Below are positions 1 through 7,817 of a stretch of 64,000 nucleotides of DNA, piece by piece; position 1 is the stretch's first letter; each line of letters opens with the position of its first letter. A program made the translations under genes and the position numbers. The notes under the pieces are model-generated. The model was not told the DNA's origin, did not search any database, and saw nothing but the letters and a program-made list of their open reading frames with translations. Source of the stretch: Deinococcus aerius (GTDB lineage Bacteria > Deinococcota > Deinococci > Deinococcales > Deinococcaceae); assembly GCF_002897375.1 (NCBI RefSeq), contig NZ_BFAG01000002.1, positions 308,501 through 372,500 of the forward strand, in the 5' to 3' direction.

Positions 1-956
1 CGCACCTCGACGGGGTGCCGCTCCTCGGGAAACTCCCCGAAGACGACCTCCGGAGCGGCCAGCACGATCAAGTCGCCGACGCGCCCGGCGTGCAGGTCGA
101 GGTCGCGCGCCGCCGCCCTGGACAGCACCTGCTCGACCCCCGGTGTGTCGCGCAGCGCGTCGGCCGCGCGGGCCTCGTGCGCGTGGTCGAGGTACAGGTA
201 GCCGAAGCCGCCGAGGTTGTCATGGTGCGCGACGTAGCGGTCCTTGATGGCTGGCACGAACTGCGCGTCGACACCGTGCCGGCGCAGGACGCGCGATAGG
301 TCCACGCCCATCCTCTTGGCGTTCATGCCGTGGTCGGCGGTAACAACTACGCTTGCCCCGGGGCACAGGTCCAGCACCCGCCCGAGTTGCGCGTCCAGGG
401 CCCGGAGAAAGGCCCCCGCCTCGGCCGACCCGGGCGGGTGCTTGTGCATCACGTAGTCCGTCGTCGACAGGTAGACCACGTCGTAGTGCTCCCGCTCCAG
501 GTACCAGCACAGCGCCGAGAACAACCAGACGCTCACCTCGGCCGAGTAGATCGGCGGCACGGGCCCGAGGGCGCGCACAAGGGCCGCCGGCGGCCGCTCT
601 GCCGTTACGGCAGTGCTCGCCCCGCGCCCGATCATACGCAGCAGCTTGTCCTTGGCGACCAGCGCGAGCCCGCGCAGGTCCGGCCGGCGCTCGAAAATGG
701 TCGGGGCGAGCAGGGCGTCCGGCAGCTCCAGGTAGACGTCCCGGCCTGCCTCGTCCCGGTAGAAATTGCCGACGACGCCGTGGGTAGCCGGCCCCCGACC
801 AGTGACAAGCGAGCAGTTGTTCACATTCGTGACCGACGGCATTGCCGCGCTCACCGTCACGTGTCGACCCAATGGGGTGACCCGGGCAAAGTTCGGCAGC
901 TCGAGCCCCGCGAGGTACGCCGGATCGAGGCCGTCGATGCACGCGACGATCAACAC
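1..956 (-). CDS. phnA: Phosphonoacetate hydrolase-like enzyme (partial, runs off the window start)
   Basis: About 318 codons are visible from a GTG start; the C-terminus lies outside the window. It belongs to the alkaline phosphatase superfamily, in which two metal ions and a Thr nucleophile hydrolyse phosphonoacetate to acetate and phosphate. The visible motifs match PhnA closely: a metal Asp at residue 8 (IDGLDP), the nucleophile Thr43 in PSVTNVNN, Asp167/His171 in STTDYVMHKH, and Asp208/His209 in TADHGMNAK. The start overlaps the stop of the ATP-grasp gene by 7 nt, so the two are translationally coupled. Because it sits in a phosphonate biosynthesis cluster, it may process a pathway intermediate or detoxify one rather than serve catabolism; that role is inferred. 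Substrate specificity cannot be read from sequence alone. Confidence 0.85.
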   Translation of the reverse strand, partial: MLIVACIDGLDPAYLAGLELPNFARVTPLGRHVTVSAAMPSVTNVNNCSLVTGRGPATHGVVGNFYRDEAGRDVYLELPDALLAPTIFERRPDLRGLALVAKDKLLRMIGRGASTAVTAERPPAALVRALGPVPPIYSAEVSVWLFSALCWYLEREHYDVVYLSTTDYVMHKHPPGSAEAGAFLRALDAQLGRVLDLCPGASVVVTADHGMNAKRMGVDLSRVLRRHGVDAQFVPAIKDRYVAHHDNLGGFGYLYLDHAHEARAADALRDTPGVEQVLSRAAARDLDLHAGRVGDLIVLAAPEVVFGEFPEERHPVEV

Positions 957-2188
957 GTCCCGGCCCCCTGCGCCTGCACCGACGCGTCCGTTTCGCACAC
1001 GTACGTGTCGCGCAGACGGCGCAGGAACGCCCGAAGGTCATCCGCGTGGTCGAGACGGAAGAACACCTCGCCCGTGAAGAACACGGACGACCGGCGCGCC
1101 GACAGGCGGTCGCCCGGCTTGTACCGCATGGACACCGCGTAAACGCCGTCGAGCCGCGTCAACGCGTCGGCCGAGCTCAGGCGGGTGATCGTGCCGCCCT
1201 TCGCGGGGAGGCCGCACAGCCCGTAGACCTTGCCGGGGTGGCGGGGCCGGGCGCCGTCCACTTCGGGCGGCAGCCGAAGCGCGGCCGCCACGTGCTCCCT
1301 CCACAGGTCGACCCCGTACATGTGGCGCAGCGAGGTGGTGATGCCGCCGCCGCCCGGCCGGCAGGCGACCTCCCCGACCACGAAGCCCTCGGCCGTGTGC
1401 AGGACTTCGAGGTGCGTCACCCCGTCGTCGAGCCCCAGGGCCGCCACCACCCGGGCGTGAAGGTCGACCAGCGCCTGGGCTGTCGGGTCGTCGGGCGACA
1501 GGTGCACGCTGCCGTGAAAGTCGCCCACCACGGTCAGAGGGGGCGCGAAGTACCGCGAGGCACTGGCGAAAAGCACTCGCCCACCCCGGACCACGCCGTC
1601 GCAGTGAAACTCGTCGATGACGTCGGCGAAGCGCTCCACGATCAGCGGCAGCCGGCGACCGCGCAGGCCGTCGAACACGCCCGCGCGGTCAAGCACTTGG
1701 GCGTGCGACGGCGAGTGGATGGCGATGGTGTCCTCGCTGCCAGCGCCGAACGCGGGCTTCACGATTACCGGCCAGCCCAGGTGTTCGCCGCGCGCTGGCA
1801 GGTCGTCCAAAGAGGCGGCCGGCTCAAAGGCCATCACGGGCACGTGAGGGGCCAGGGCCCGCTTCATGGCGACCTTGTTGGAGAAGATCAGGGCCTGGTC
1901 GTACTTCATTCCGGGCAGGCCGAAGTACGAGCGCAAGAACGCTGCGGTCGGCACCGCGCGCTCGGTCATGGCCACCACGTCCGTCACGCCCCCAGGCCCC
2001 ACCACCTCGCTGGCACGCGCGAGGACCGCCCCCACGTCACCCAGGTCGCTTACCCCCACCACGCTGCCCTCCGGGTAAAAGCTCCTCAGCGCTTCGGAGG
2101 TCATCACGGTGTGCCGGAGGTCCGGAAACTGCTGGAGGACGCTGAGGGGTTCCTGTTTGTCCGAGTTGAGGATCAAGACGTGACGCAT
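950..2188 (-). CDS. ATP-grasp carboxylate-amine ligase
   Basis: A protein of about 412 residues with ATP-grasp fold features. It has an N-terminal Rossmann-like part, a central ATP-binding segment with the Lys of WPVIVKPAFGAGSED and the hinge LIVERFADVIDEFHCDG, and the metal-binding tail GFVVGEVACRPGGGG. ATP-grasp ligases form acyl-phosphates and couple them to an amine, typically amino acid to amino acid or to a phosphonate. In this cluster it is a good candidate for building a phosphonodipeptide or amide, which is inference. The ATG at 2188 is preferred over an in-frame GTG two codons upstream because AAGAGG lies 5 nt before it. It is the middle gene of regulator, ATP-grasp, phnA on the minus strand. 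Confidence 0.85.
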   Translation of the reverse strand: MRHVLILNSDKQEPLSVLQQFPDLRHTVMTSEALRSFYPEGSVVGVSDLGDVGAVLARASEVVGPGGVTDVVAMTERAVPTAAFLRSYFGLPGMKYDQALIFSNKVAMKRALAPHVPVMAFEPAASLDDLPARGEHLGWPVIVKPAFGAGSEDTIAIHSPSHAQVLDRAGVFDGLRGRRLPLIVERFADVIDEFHCDGVVRGGRVLFASASRYFAPPLTVVGDFHGSVHLSPDDPTAQALVDLHARVVAALGLDDGVTHLEVLHTAEGFVVGEVACRPGGGGITTSLRHMYGVDLWREHVAAALRLPPEVDGARPRHPGKVYGLCGLPAKGGTITRLSSADALTRLDGVYAVSMRYKPGDRLSARRSSVFFTGEVFFRLDHADDLRAFLRRLRDTYVCETDASVQAQGAGTC

Positions 2189-2286
2189 ACACACCTCTTC
2201 GGCGCCGCGTGATCCGGGCGACCGAAGTCAGCGTGGCGCGCAGGCGTATTGGGCTGGTATTGGGTGTTGCCCGAGGCCCCGGCACT

Positions 2287-4245
2287 TTAGGGGTCGAGGT
2301 GTTGATGCGCCTGTCCGGTCAAGGTCTCCTGAAGCGCCAGCAGGTTGGGCGGGGGCGCGCCCAACTCCTGCTCGTGGTATTGCAGCAGCCGCGCGAGGAC
2401 GTGCAGGGCGCTCAAGCGCCCCTCGACCGCGCTGGTCAGCCGCACCAGCGCCTCGCCGACGCCGGGTTCCAGGGGGTCGACGCGGTGCAGCCCCATGGCC
2501 AGGTCGAGCAGCGTGCCGAGCCCGAGGTCCCCGTCCGGCCGCGTCAAGACCTTGAGGCCGGCGGCAATCAGGTCGTTCCTGAGCCCGCTGCGGCGGGTGA
2601 AGGCCCACTCGCTCTCGGCGTCCGGCAAAAAGTCACCCTGGTAGCCCTCCACGGCGCGCAGCAGCGCCGGTCCCCCGCGCGCTACGGCCACGTCCACCTC
2701 CCGGTCGTCCCGCGACAGCGCGTACCCCGCGGCCTGTACGCGGTAAGACTTCGAGCCCGGGTCGTGGGGCACGCTCAGGCGGGGCAGGCGGCGCTGTAAC
2801 TCGTAGCGCGCCTGGTGAAAGTAGTTGCGGGCGAGTCCCGGCTCGGTGTCGGGAAACAAGTCGAGCAGGACCTGGTTCATGCGTTGGCCAGGGCGGTCGA
2901 GCAGGTAGACGAGAATTTCCACAGCGCGCTTGAGATCAAAGAACACCGGCTGGCCGTCCAGCCGCACCTCGACCCGGCCCAGGGTGAAGACGTCCAGCCG
3001 TTGCGGGTGCGTGCTTTCCATTTCGACGTAGTCGTCGTATAGCGCGCGCGCGTAGGCGTCGACCGGGGCCCGCTGCAAGACACCCAACGTCCGAGTCAGG
3101 TAGCGCAACTCGCTGGAGAAGGCCAGGCCGTTGCCGAGGGCACTCTTGATGTCGACGACCTGGTCGAGCAGGGGCAGCGCCTCGTCCTCGGCCCCGAAGG
3201 CGGCCCGGGCCTCGGCCAGGTACAGCAGGGCAATACCCTCTTCCCGGCGCAGGCCGAGGTCCGCAAAGGAGCGGGCCGCCTCTTCCAGATGGGCGACGGC
3301 CGTGTCCTCTGCGGCGTGCAGGCGGTGGACGCCCTCGGCCAGCAGCACCTCGGCCGCCGCCTTGGGTCCGGTGGACAGCACGCGCGCACGCGCCAAGTGG
3401 CGCCGGGCGCAGGCCTGGTCCCCCCGAACGCCCGCGATGAGGCATAGGGCCAGCTCCGCGTAACATTCAGTTTCGAGTTCTTGCACCTCGCGCGCAAGGT
3501 CGCCCGCCTGCGCGAACAGAGCGTGGGCGGCCGCGAGGTCGCCCCGCGCCTTGGCCAACAGGCCGAGGTTGTACAAGATGACGGGCCGAGCGACCGGCGC
3601 GGCGTCGCTGTGCCGCAGCGCATCGTTGAGGTCGGCGTCGGCCTCGTCCAACTTGCCCAGGCGCAGGCGGCACAGGCCGCGGCTGTTCCGAACGTAGATT
3701 GACCGCGCCGCGTGGCTGCCCTCCAGGGCCAGGGTGAAGTTTTGCTCCGCCCGGGCGTAGAACCCCCTTGAGCCGAGCACGAGACCGAAGAGCTGGTTGA
3801 TCGCGGGCAGCAGCACCTGCTGGAGGGGGCCGCTCTGGTACGCGCTGAGCAGGGCGATCTCTAGCAGCTCGGAAGCCTCCTTGAGCGCGCCGCCCGAGTA
3901 GGCCAGGGCAGCACGCTCCCGGTACAGCAGGCAGCGGTCGAACGGGGCCAAGCCCGCCTCGTCCACGGTGGCGAGCACCTGGTCGGCCAGTGACAGATCC
4001 CCGAGTTGACGCAGTGTGGTCGACAGCTCGACGTTCGCGGCCGCCTCGCCGCCGCCAACGGCCAGGAGCAGGAAGTTCTTGGCGCGCTCGAACTGCCGCA
4101 GGTTAAGCGCGCACACCCCAGCCCACCGCGCGTCTGCTGGGGTCGGGTCGGCCAGGGCGGCGTAGGTCGCCAGACCCTGCTCGTACAGGCCCCGGCTGAC
4201 ACACTCGAACACGCGTCCGTATTCCACTACGCTCCCCCAATACAT
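2287..4245 (-). CDS. TPR / SARP-like transcriptional regulator
   Basis: About 652 residues. The first two thirds are alpha-helical and repeat-like (TPR-type), with many Ala/Leu-rich helix pairs. From about residue 415 comes an OmpR/SARP-type winged helix (RLDVFTLGRVEVRLDGQP then FDLKRAVEILVYLLDRPG), followed by a BTAD-like helical tail. The order, with the DNA-binding part after the TPRs, is inverted relative to Streptomyces SARPs; a second protein of this design lies at 48940-51690. It is divergent from the Ppd/PepM operon and upstream of the ATP-grasp and phnA genes, so it is the likely pathway regulator. The start is uncertain. The chosen ATG has a CATATT hexamer 4 nt upstream that would fit a leaderless mRNA, and an in-frame ATG at 4311 is possible but lies in poorly coding sequence. 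Confidence 0.75.
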   Translation of the reverse strand: MYWGSVVEYGRVFECVSRGLYEQGLATYAALADPTPADARWAGVCALNLRQFERAKNFLLLAVGGGEAAANVELSTTLRQLGDLSLADQVLATVDEAGLAPFDRCLLYRERAALAYSGGALKEASELLEIALLSAYQSGPLQQVLLPAINQLFGLVLGSRGFYARAEQNFTLALEGSHAARSIYVRNSRGLCRLRLGKLDEADADLNDALRHSDAAPVARPVILYNLGLLAKARGDLAAAHALFAQAGDLAREVQELETECYAELALCLIAGVRGDQACARRHLARARVLSTGPKAAAEVLLAEGVHRLHAAEDTAVAHLEEAARSFADLGLRREEGIALLYLAEARAAFGAEDEALPLLDQVVDIKSALGNGLAFSSELRYLTRTLGVLQRAPVDAYARALYDDYVEMESTHPQRLDVFTLGRVEVRLDGQPVFFDLKRAVEILVYLLDRPGQRMNQVLLDLFPDTEPGLARNYFHQARYELQRRLPRLSVPHDPGSKSYRVQAAGYALSRDDREVDVAVARGGPALLRAVEGYQGDFLPDAESEWAFTRRSGLRNDLIAAGLKVLTRPDGDLGLGTLLDLAMGLHRVDPLEPGVGEALVRLTSAVEGRLSALHVLARLLQYHEQELGAPPPNLLALQETLTGQAHQHLDP

Positions 4246-4336
4246 TGCCAATATGCCGCGTGCCGTCCCGGCTGCCGGCTCAATACGCGGCGTCCCTACC
4301 TTCCGGGTCATTCAACTTAACAGGAGGGATGGGGAT

Positions 4337-4474
4337 ATGAAGACGAAAATGTGGTGGGCCGTTGTCGTTGTGTTGATCCTTGGTGGCCGGGCGGCCGCCG
4401 ACCCGGGGACGAACGCGGGCGGGGGGCTGCGCGCGCCGACCCCCGCGACCGCAGCATCGGAGGCGGGCAGGTGA
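4337..4474 (+). CDS. Small signal-like peptide, translationally coupled to the decarboxylase gene
   Basis: A 45-residue reading frame begins MKTKMWWAVVVVLILGGR, giving a positive N-terminus, a hydrophobic stretch and an AAADPG segment that resembles a signal-peptidase site. The remaining 25 or so residues are Gly/Ala/Pro/Thr-rich. A strong ribosome binding site (AGGAGGG) lies 9 nt upstream, the best in this operon. Its TGA overlaps the GTG start of the next gene as GTGA. It may be a coupling leader peptide, a small membrane or secreted peptide, or a precursor peptide; nothing in the sequence decides between these. No homologue is recognised. Confidence 0.5.
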   Translation: MKTKMWWAVVVVLILGGRAAADPGTNAGGGLRAPTPATAASEAGR

Positions 4475-5070
4475 CGGCGGTCGGGCGCGACGAAGCGCTG
4501 CTGGCCGTCGTCGACGCGGCGAACGGACGTGACGCGTACGTGTTCGTGGGCAACGGCAACAACGCCCGGGCCATGAGCAGCCTCGCCGACCGGCCCAAGA
4601 ACTTCTACATGGTGGGTTCGATGAGCCTCGGCCCAAGCCTGGCCGCGGGCTTCGCGGTGCGTAGCAGTGCGCCCGTGGTGGTCGTGGAAGGCGACGGCAA
4701 CGCGCTGATGGGCCTGAGCGGTTTTCCGGTGGCCGCCCGGGCGGTGGCGGGCAAAACGCCGTTCGTGCACGTCGTGCTGGACAACAAGGTCTACGAGACC
4801 ACGGGCGCCCAGCGCACCCTGTCGGACGGGGTCGACTTCGTGCGCGTGGCCCTGGGGGCAGGCTACCGCGCCGCGCGCGAGGTGGGCACGGCCGAGGAGT
4901 TGCGCGCGGCGGTCGAGGAGGCCCTGGCCAGCGGCGAGTGCACGTTCCTGTACGTCGTGACCGGGCGAGACACGGCGGCGCAGCACCCCCGCGTGCCCTA
5001 CCACCCGCGCGACATCCGCACCCAGTTCACCGCGCACGTGCGCGACGCCGCCTCGCGAGCGGACGCTTAA
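4471..5070 (+). CDS. Phosphonopyruvate decarboxylase, TPP-binding (C-terminal, beta) subunit
   Basis: About 199 residues matching the C-terminal half of thiamine-diphosphate decarboxylases of the phosphonopyruvate/sulfopyruvate family. The TPP/Mg motif is visible (VVEGDGNALMGLSG, then LDNKVYETTGAQRT about 27 residues later). Ppd converts phosphonopyruvate to phosphonoacetaldehyde, the step that pulls the unfavourable PEP mutase reaction forward. Most phosphonate-pathway Ppd enzymes are one chain; here the halves are separate genes, as in sulfopyruvate decarboxylase ComDE, and the C-terminal half comes first. The GTG start is chosen for the GGAGGCGGG site and the GTGA overlap with the peptide gene; the frame is open further upstream but looks non-coding. 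It acts with the next gene. Confidence 0.85.
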   Translation: MTAVGRDEALLAVVDAANGRDAYVFVGNGNNARAMSSLADRPKNFYMVGSMSLGPSLAAGFAVRSSAPVVVVEGDGNALMGLSGFPVAARAVAGKTPFVHVVLDNKVYETTGAQRTLSDGVDFVRVALGAGYRAAREVGTAEELRAAVEEALASGECTFLYVVTGRDTAAQHPRVPYHPRDIRTQFTAHVRDAASRADA

Positions 5071-5084
5071 GGGAGGGTGATGAG

Positions 5085-5633
5085 ATGAGTCAACTGGCAG
5101 ACGCGGCCACCGTGCCGTTCTCGTTCGGACAGGAAGTGTTCAAGACTGGGGTCACGTTCATCACCGGCGTGCCAGACTCGGAGTTCAAGGCGCTGATCAG
5201 CGACCTCGAGCGCAACGAGCTGCACGCGAACTACGTTCCGGCGACCCGCGAGGACAATGCGGTCGCCCTGGCGGTGGGCGCCCACCTCGCCGGGGACCGG
5301 CCGATGGTGTTTATGGAAAGCTCGGGGTTCGGCAACACCGTGGACGTGCTCACGAGCCTCGTGCTCGTCTACGAGGTGCCCCTCGTGCTGTTCATCGCCT
5401 GGGCAGGCTACAAGGGCCGGGACGTGCCCCACCACAACGCGATCGGGGAGGCGCTGGCCCCCATGCTGGACGCGCTCGACATTCCCTTCGCCGAGGTGGT
5501 GCTGGACAAGGACCGGCCGGAGCAGGTGGTGCGGGCGCTGGGTGAGGCCCAGGCCCGTGCCGAGGCCCAGGGACGCTGCGTGGCAGTTGTCGGCATTCCC
5601 GCGAAGTTCGCCGACAAGAGTGGTGAGGCGTGA
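5085..5633 (+). CDS. Phosphonopyruvate decarboxylase, N-terminal (alpha) subunit
   Basis: 182 residues matching the PYR-domain half of phosphonopyruvate/sulfopyruvate decarboxylases. It has GVPDSEFKALISDL near residue 28 and the segment with the TPP-activating Glu56, REDNAVALAVGAHLAG. A ribosome binding site (GGGAGGG) precedes the ATG. It follows the TPP-binding subunit by 14 nt, and its stop overlaps the GTG of the PEP mutase gene (GTGA). It should form an alpha2beta2-type enzyme with the preceding product, by analogy with ComD/ComE. Sulfopyruvate as substrate is possible from family membership, but the neighbouring PEP mutase argues for phosphonopyruvate. Confidence 0.85.
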   Translation: MSQLADAATVPFSFGQEVFKTGVTFITGVPDSEFKALISDLERNELHANYVPATREDNAVALAVGAHLAGDRPMVFMESSGFGNTVDVLTSLVLVYEVPLVLFIAWAGYKGRDVPHHNAIGEALAPMLDALDIPFAEVVLDKDRPEQVVRALGEAQARAEAQGRCVAVVGIPAKFADKSGEA

Positions 5634-6496
5634 GCCCCCACGACTTCAAGCGGCGGCTGGTCTCGGGCGAGACGTTGGTGGCCATCGGCGCGCACAACGG
5701 GCTCAGCGCGCGCCTGGGCGAGGAGGCGGGCTTCGAGTGCCTTTGGGCCAGCGGCCTGGAGATTTCCGCCAGCCGCGGAATGCCCGACGCCAACATCATC
5801 ACCTTCTCGGAGATGGCCGACGCCGTGCGGAACATCGTGGAGAGCGTGAGCATCCCCGTCATCGTGGATGCCGACAGCGGGTACGGCAACGCCATCAACG
5901 TCATCCGCACCGTGCAGGAGTTGGAACACGCCGGCGCGGCGGGGTTGTGCCTGGAGGACAACGTCTTTCCCAAGCGCAACAGCTTCTACGCCGACGTGAC
6001 GCGCGACATCGTCGATGCGCGCGAGCACGTCAGCAAGATCAAGGCGGCAGTGTATGCCCGCAAGAGCGAGGACTTCGTGGTCATCGCCCGAACCGAGGGG
6101 TTCATCGTAGGGCTGGGCGTGGACGAGGTGCTGGAGCGCGCGCACGCCTACGCCGATGCGGGTGCTGACGCCGTCCTCGTGCATTCCAAGATCGACAACC
6201 CCTCGGAGATCTACGCCTTTTCGGCCCGTTGGGACCGCGAGGTGCCTCTCGTGGCCGTGCCCACCACGTACAACAGCGTGACCGTTGAGGAGCTGCGGGC
6301 GCACGGCTATACCATGTGCATCTTCGCCAACCACGGCATCCGCTCGTTCGTGTCCAGGGCCCGCGAGATCCTGCGGCAGTTGCGCGAGAGCGGCAGCGCG
6401 AGCACGGTCGAGCCGCAGCTGTGCACGCTGGGCGACCTGTTCGGCTTGGTGGGGTTCGCCGACCTCAAGCGTCGGGAAGTCGAGTTCCTCGGTTAG
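5630..6496 (+). CDS. pepM: Phosphoenolpyruvate mutase
   Basis: 288 residues of the isocitrate lyase/PEP mutase superfamily. It catalyses rearrangement of PEP to phosphonopyruvate, the C-P bond-forming entry step of nearly all phosphonate natural products. Visible motifs: WASGLEISASRGMPDAN (Asp53), VDADSGYGN (Asp80, Asp82, Mg binding), LEDNVFPKRNSF (Glu109, Lys115, Asn117, Ser118) and ARTEGFIVGLG (Arg154). The diagnostic signature of the family is EDKxxxxxNS. Here the Lys is Asn111, while the active-site-loop Lys and the NS pair are kept. The NS pair favours mutase over phosphonopyruvate hydrolase. It starts at GTG overlapping the previous stop and is 65 nt before the exporter gene. Confidence 0.92.
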   Translation: MSPHDFKRRLVSGETLVAIGAHNGLSARLGEEAGFECLWASGLEISASRGMPDANIITFSEMADAVRNIVESVSIPVIVDADSGYGNAINVIRTVQELEHAGAAGLCLEDNVFPKRNSFYADVTRDIVDAREHVSKIKAAVYARKSEDFVVIARTEGFIVGLGVDEVLERAHAYADAGADAVLVHSKIDNPSEIYAFSARWDREVPLVAVPTTYNSVTVEELRAHGYTMCIFANHGIRSFVSRAREILRQLRESGSASTVEPQLCTLGDLFGLVGFADLKRREVEFLG

Positions 6497-6560
6497 CCGA
6501 GCCGCGCGCCAGCCGGGAAGCCGAGCCCCCGGCTGGCGCGGCGCATGGGGGGTGCCGTCC

Positions 6561-7817
6561 ATGTTTTCGAACTACGCCGTTCCGGCACGTCGCCTGCTGG
6601 TCTCGACCCTCGTGACCAATCTCGGCAACGGGATGAACACGCTGGTGGTTGGCAAACTGCTGTACGACCGCACGGGCTCGGCCGCCTCGTTCGGCGGCGT
6701 GATCGTCGCCGAATTCCTGACGGCGCTCGCGCTTCAGCTGTTTGCGGGCAGCCTGACGGACCGCTTCCCGCCCCGGCGAAGCCTGTACTTGGCGGAGCTG
6801 CTCCGCGGGCTGGTGATTCTGGCCTGCGCCCTGGCGGTGCTCGTGCCCGCGCTCACGGTGCCCGCCGTGCTCTTCGCGGTGTTGACCATCAACGTCGGCA
6901 AGGCGTTTTACCGCGCGGCAGTGTTCGCGTACACCGCGCAACTCGTGCCCCAGGAGCAGCTCGCGCACTTTAACGCCCAGAACAACGCGCTGTTCCAGAC
7001 TGGGCAACTGCTGGGGCTGGCCCTGGCCGCGCCGCTCATCCAGTTCCTGGGCACGCCAGCCGCGTTCGCGTTCAACGGCCTGTCGTTCGTGGCGTCCGCG
7101 CTGCTCGTCGGGGTGCCGGGCGCGGCGGCCGAGGCGGCGCGGGACGACGGGGCCGCGCCGACCCGGCCCAACGTGCTCGCCGACTGGGCGGCGTTCGTGG
7201 GGCGGCTGCGGGACAACCGCCTGCTGCTCGCCCTGATCGTGCTGGCATGCGGCGACTTCCTGTCCGTGGCGCTGATGAACCTTCACCTCGTGCCGCTGGT
7301 GGACCGCACTTACGGCGGCCAAGTCGTGCTGCTGAGCTTGTTCGACGGCGCCCTCGCCCTGGGCAGCCTCGCGCTGCTCTTCGTGCTGGGCAAGCGCATC
7401 TCGACGCTGGACACGGTGACGTTTGGCGCGATGGGGCTCTTCGTCCAAGCGCTGTGCGTGTTCCTGATGAGCCGCGGCTTTCCACCCCTGCTCAACGCCG
7501 CGGTGATGGTGGTCAGCGGCGCCGGGACCGCCTTGTCGCTCGCCATGTTCGCCACCTCGCTGCAGCGCCACAGCCTGGGCGGCGAGAAGGGCAAGACCAC
7601 ATCCGCGCGCATCATGGTGACCTCGGTGCTCGCGCTGGCCGTCATCCCGGTGGCCACGGCGCTGATGCACCGGTCCATAGAATGGTCGCTGTTGTTCTTT
7701 TCGGGCACGCTCGCCACGTTCGGCGCGGCGACGGCGCTGCTCGCCGTCTTTCTAAACGCGTGGGCCGCCCGGCGCACCCTGGGCGCGAGCGCGACACCAA
7801 GGAGCTCCGATGACTGA
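6561..7817 (+). CDS. Major facilitator superfamily exporter
   Basis: 418 residues with 10 to 12 hydrophobic segments spread over the whole length. It has an MFS-style loop between the second and third helices (GSLTDRFPPRRSLYLAELLRG) and a cytoplasmic central loop near residues 185-215. It probably exports the phosphonate product or confers self-resistance; the role is inferred from position. The ATG follows a G-rich stretch (GGGGGGTG) 9 nt upstream. The stop overlaps the start of the following gene by 8 nt, so it is cotranslated with it. Confidence 0.85.
   Translation: MFSNYAVPARRLLVSTLVTNLGNGMNTLVVGKLLYDRTGSAASFGGVIVAEFLTALALQLFAGSLTDRFPPRRSLYLAELLRGLVILACALAVLVPALTVPAVLFAVLTINVGKAFYRAAVFAYTAQLVPQEQLAHFNAQNNALFQTGQLLGLALAAPLIQFLGTPAAFAFNGLSFVASALLVGVPGAAAEAARDDGAAPTRPNVLADWAAFVGRLRDNRLLLALIVLACGDFLSVALMNLHLVPLVDRTYGGQVVLLSLFDGALALGSLALLFVLGKRISTLDTVTFGAMGLFVQALCVFLMSRGFPPLLNAAVMVVSGAGTALSLAMFATSLQRHSLGGEKGKTTSARIMVTSVLALAVIPVATALMHRSIEWSLLFFSGTLATFGAATALLAVFLNAWAARRTLGASATPRSSDD

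Noticed and set aside
220..1041. Long Arg-rich open frames opposite the phnA, ATP-grasp and SARP genes
   Set aside because: They are high-GC shadows of well-supported genes, with no family similarity and wrong codon bias.
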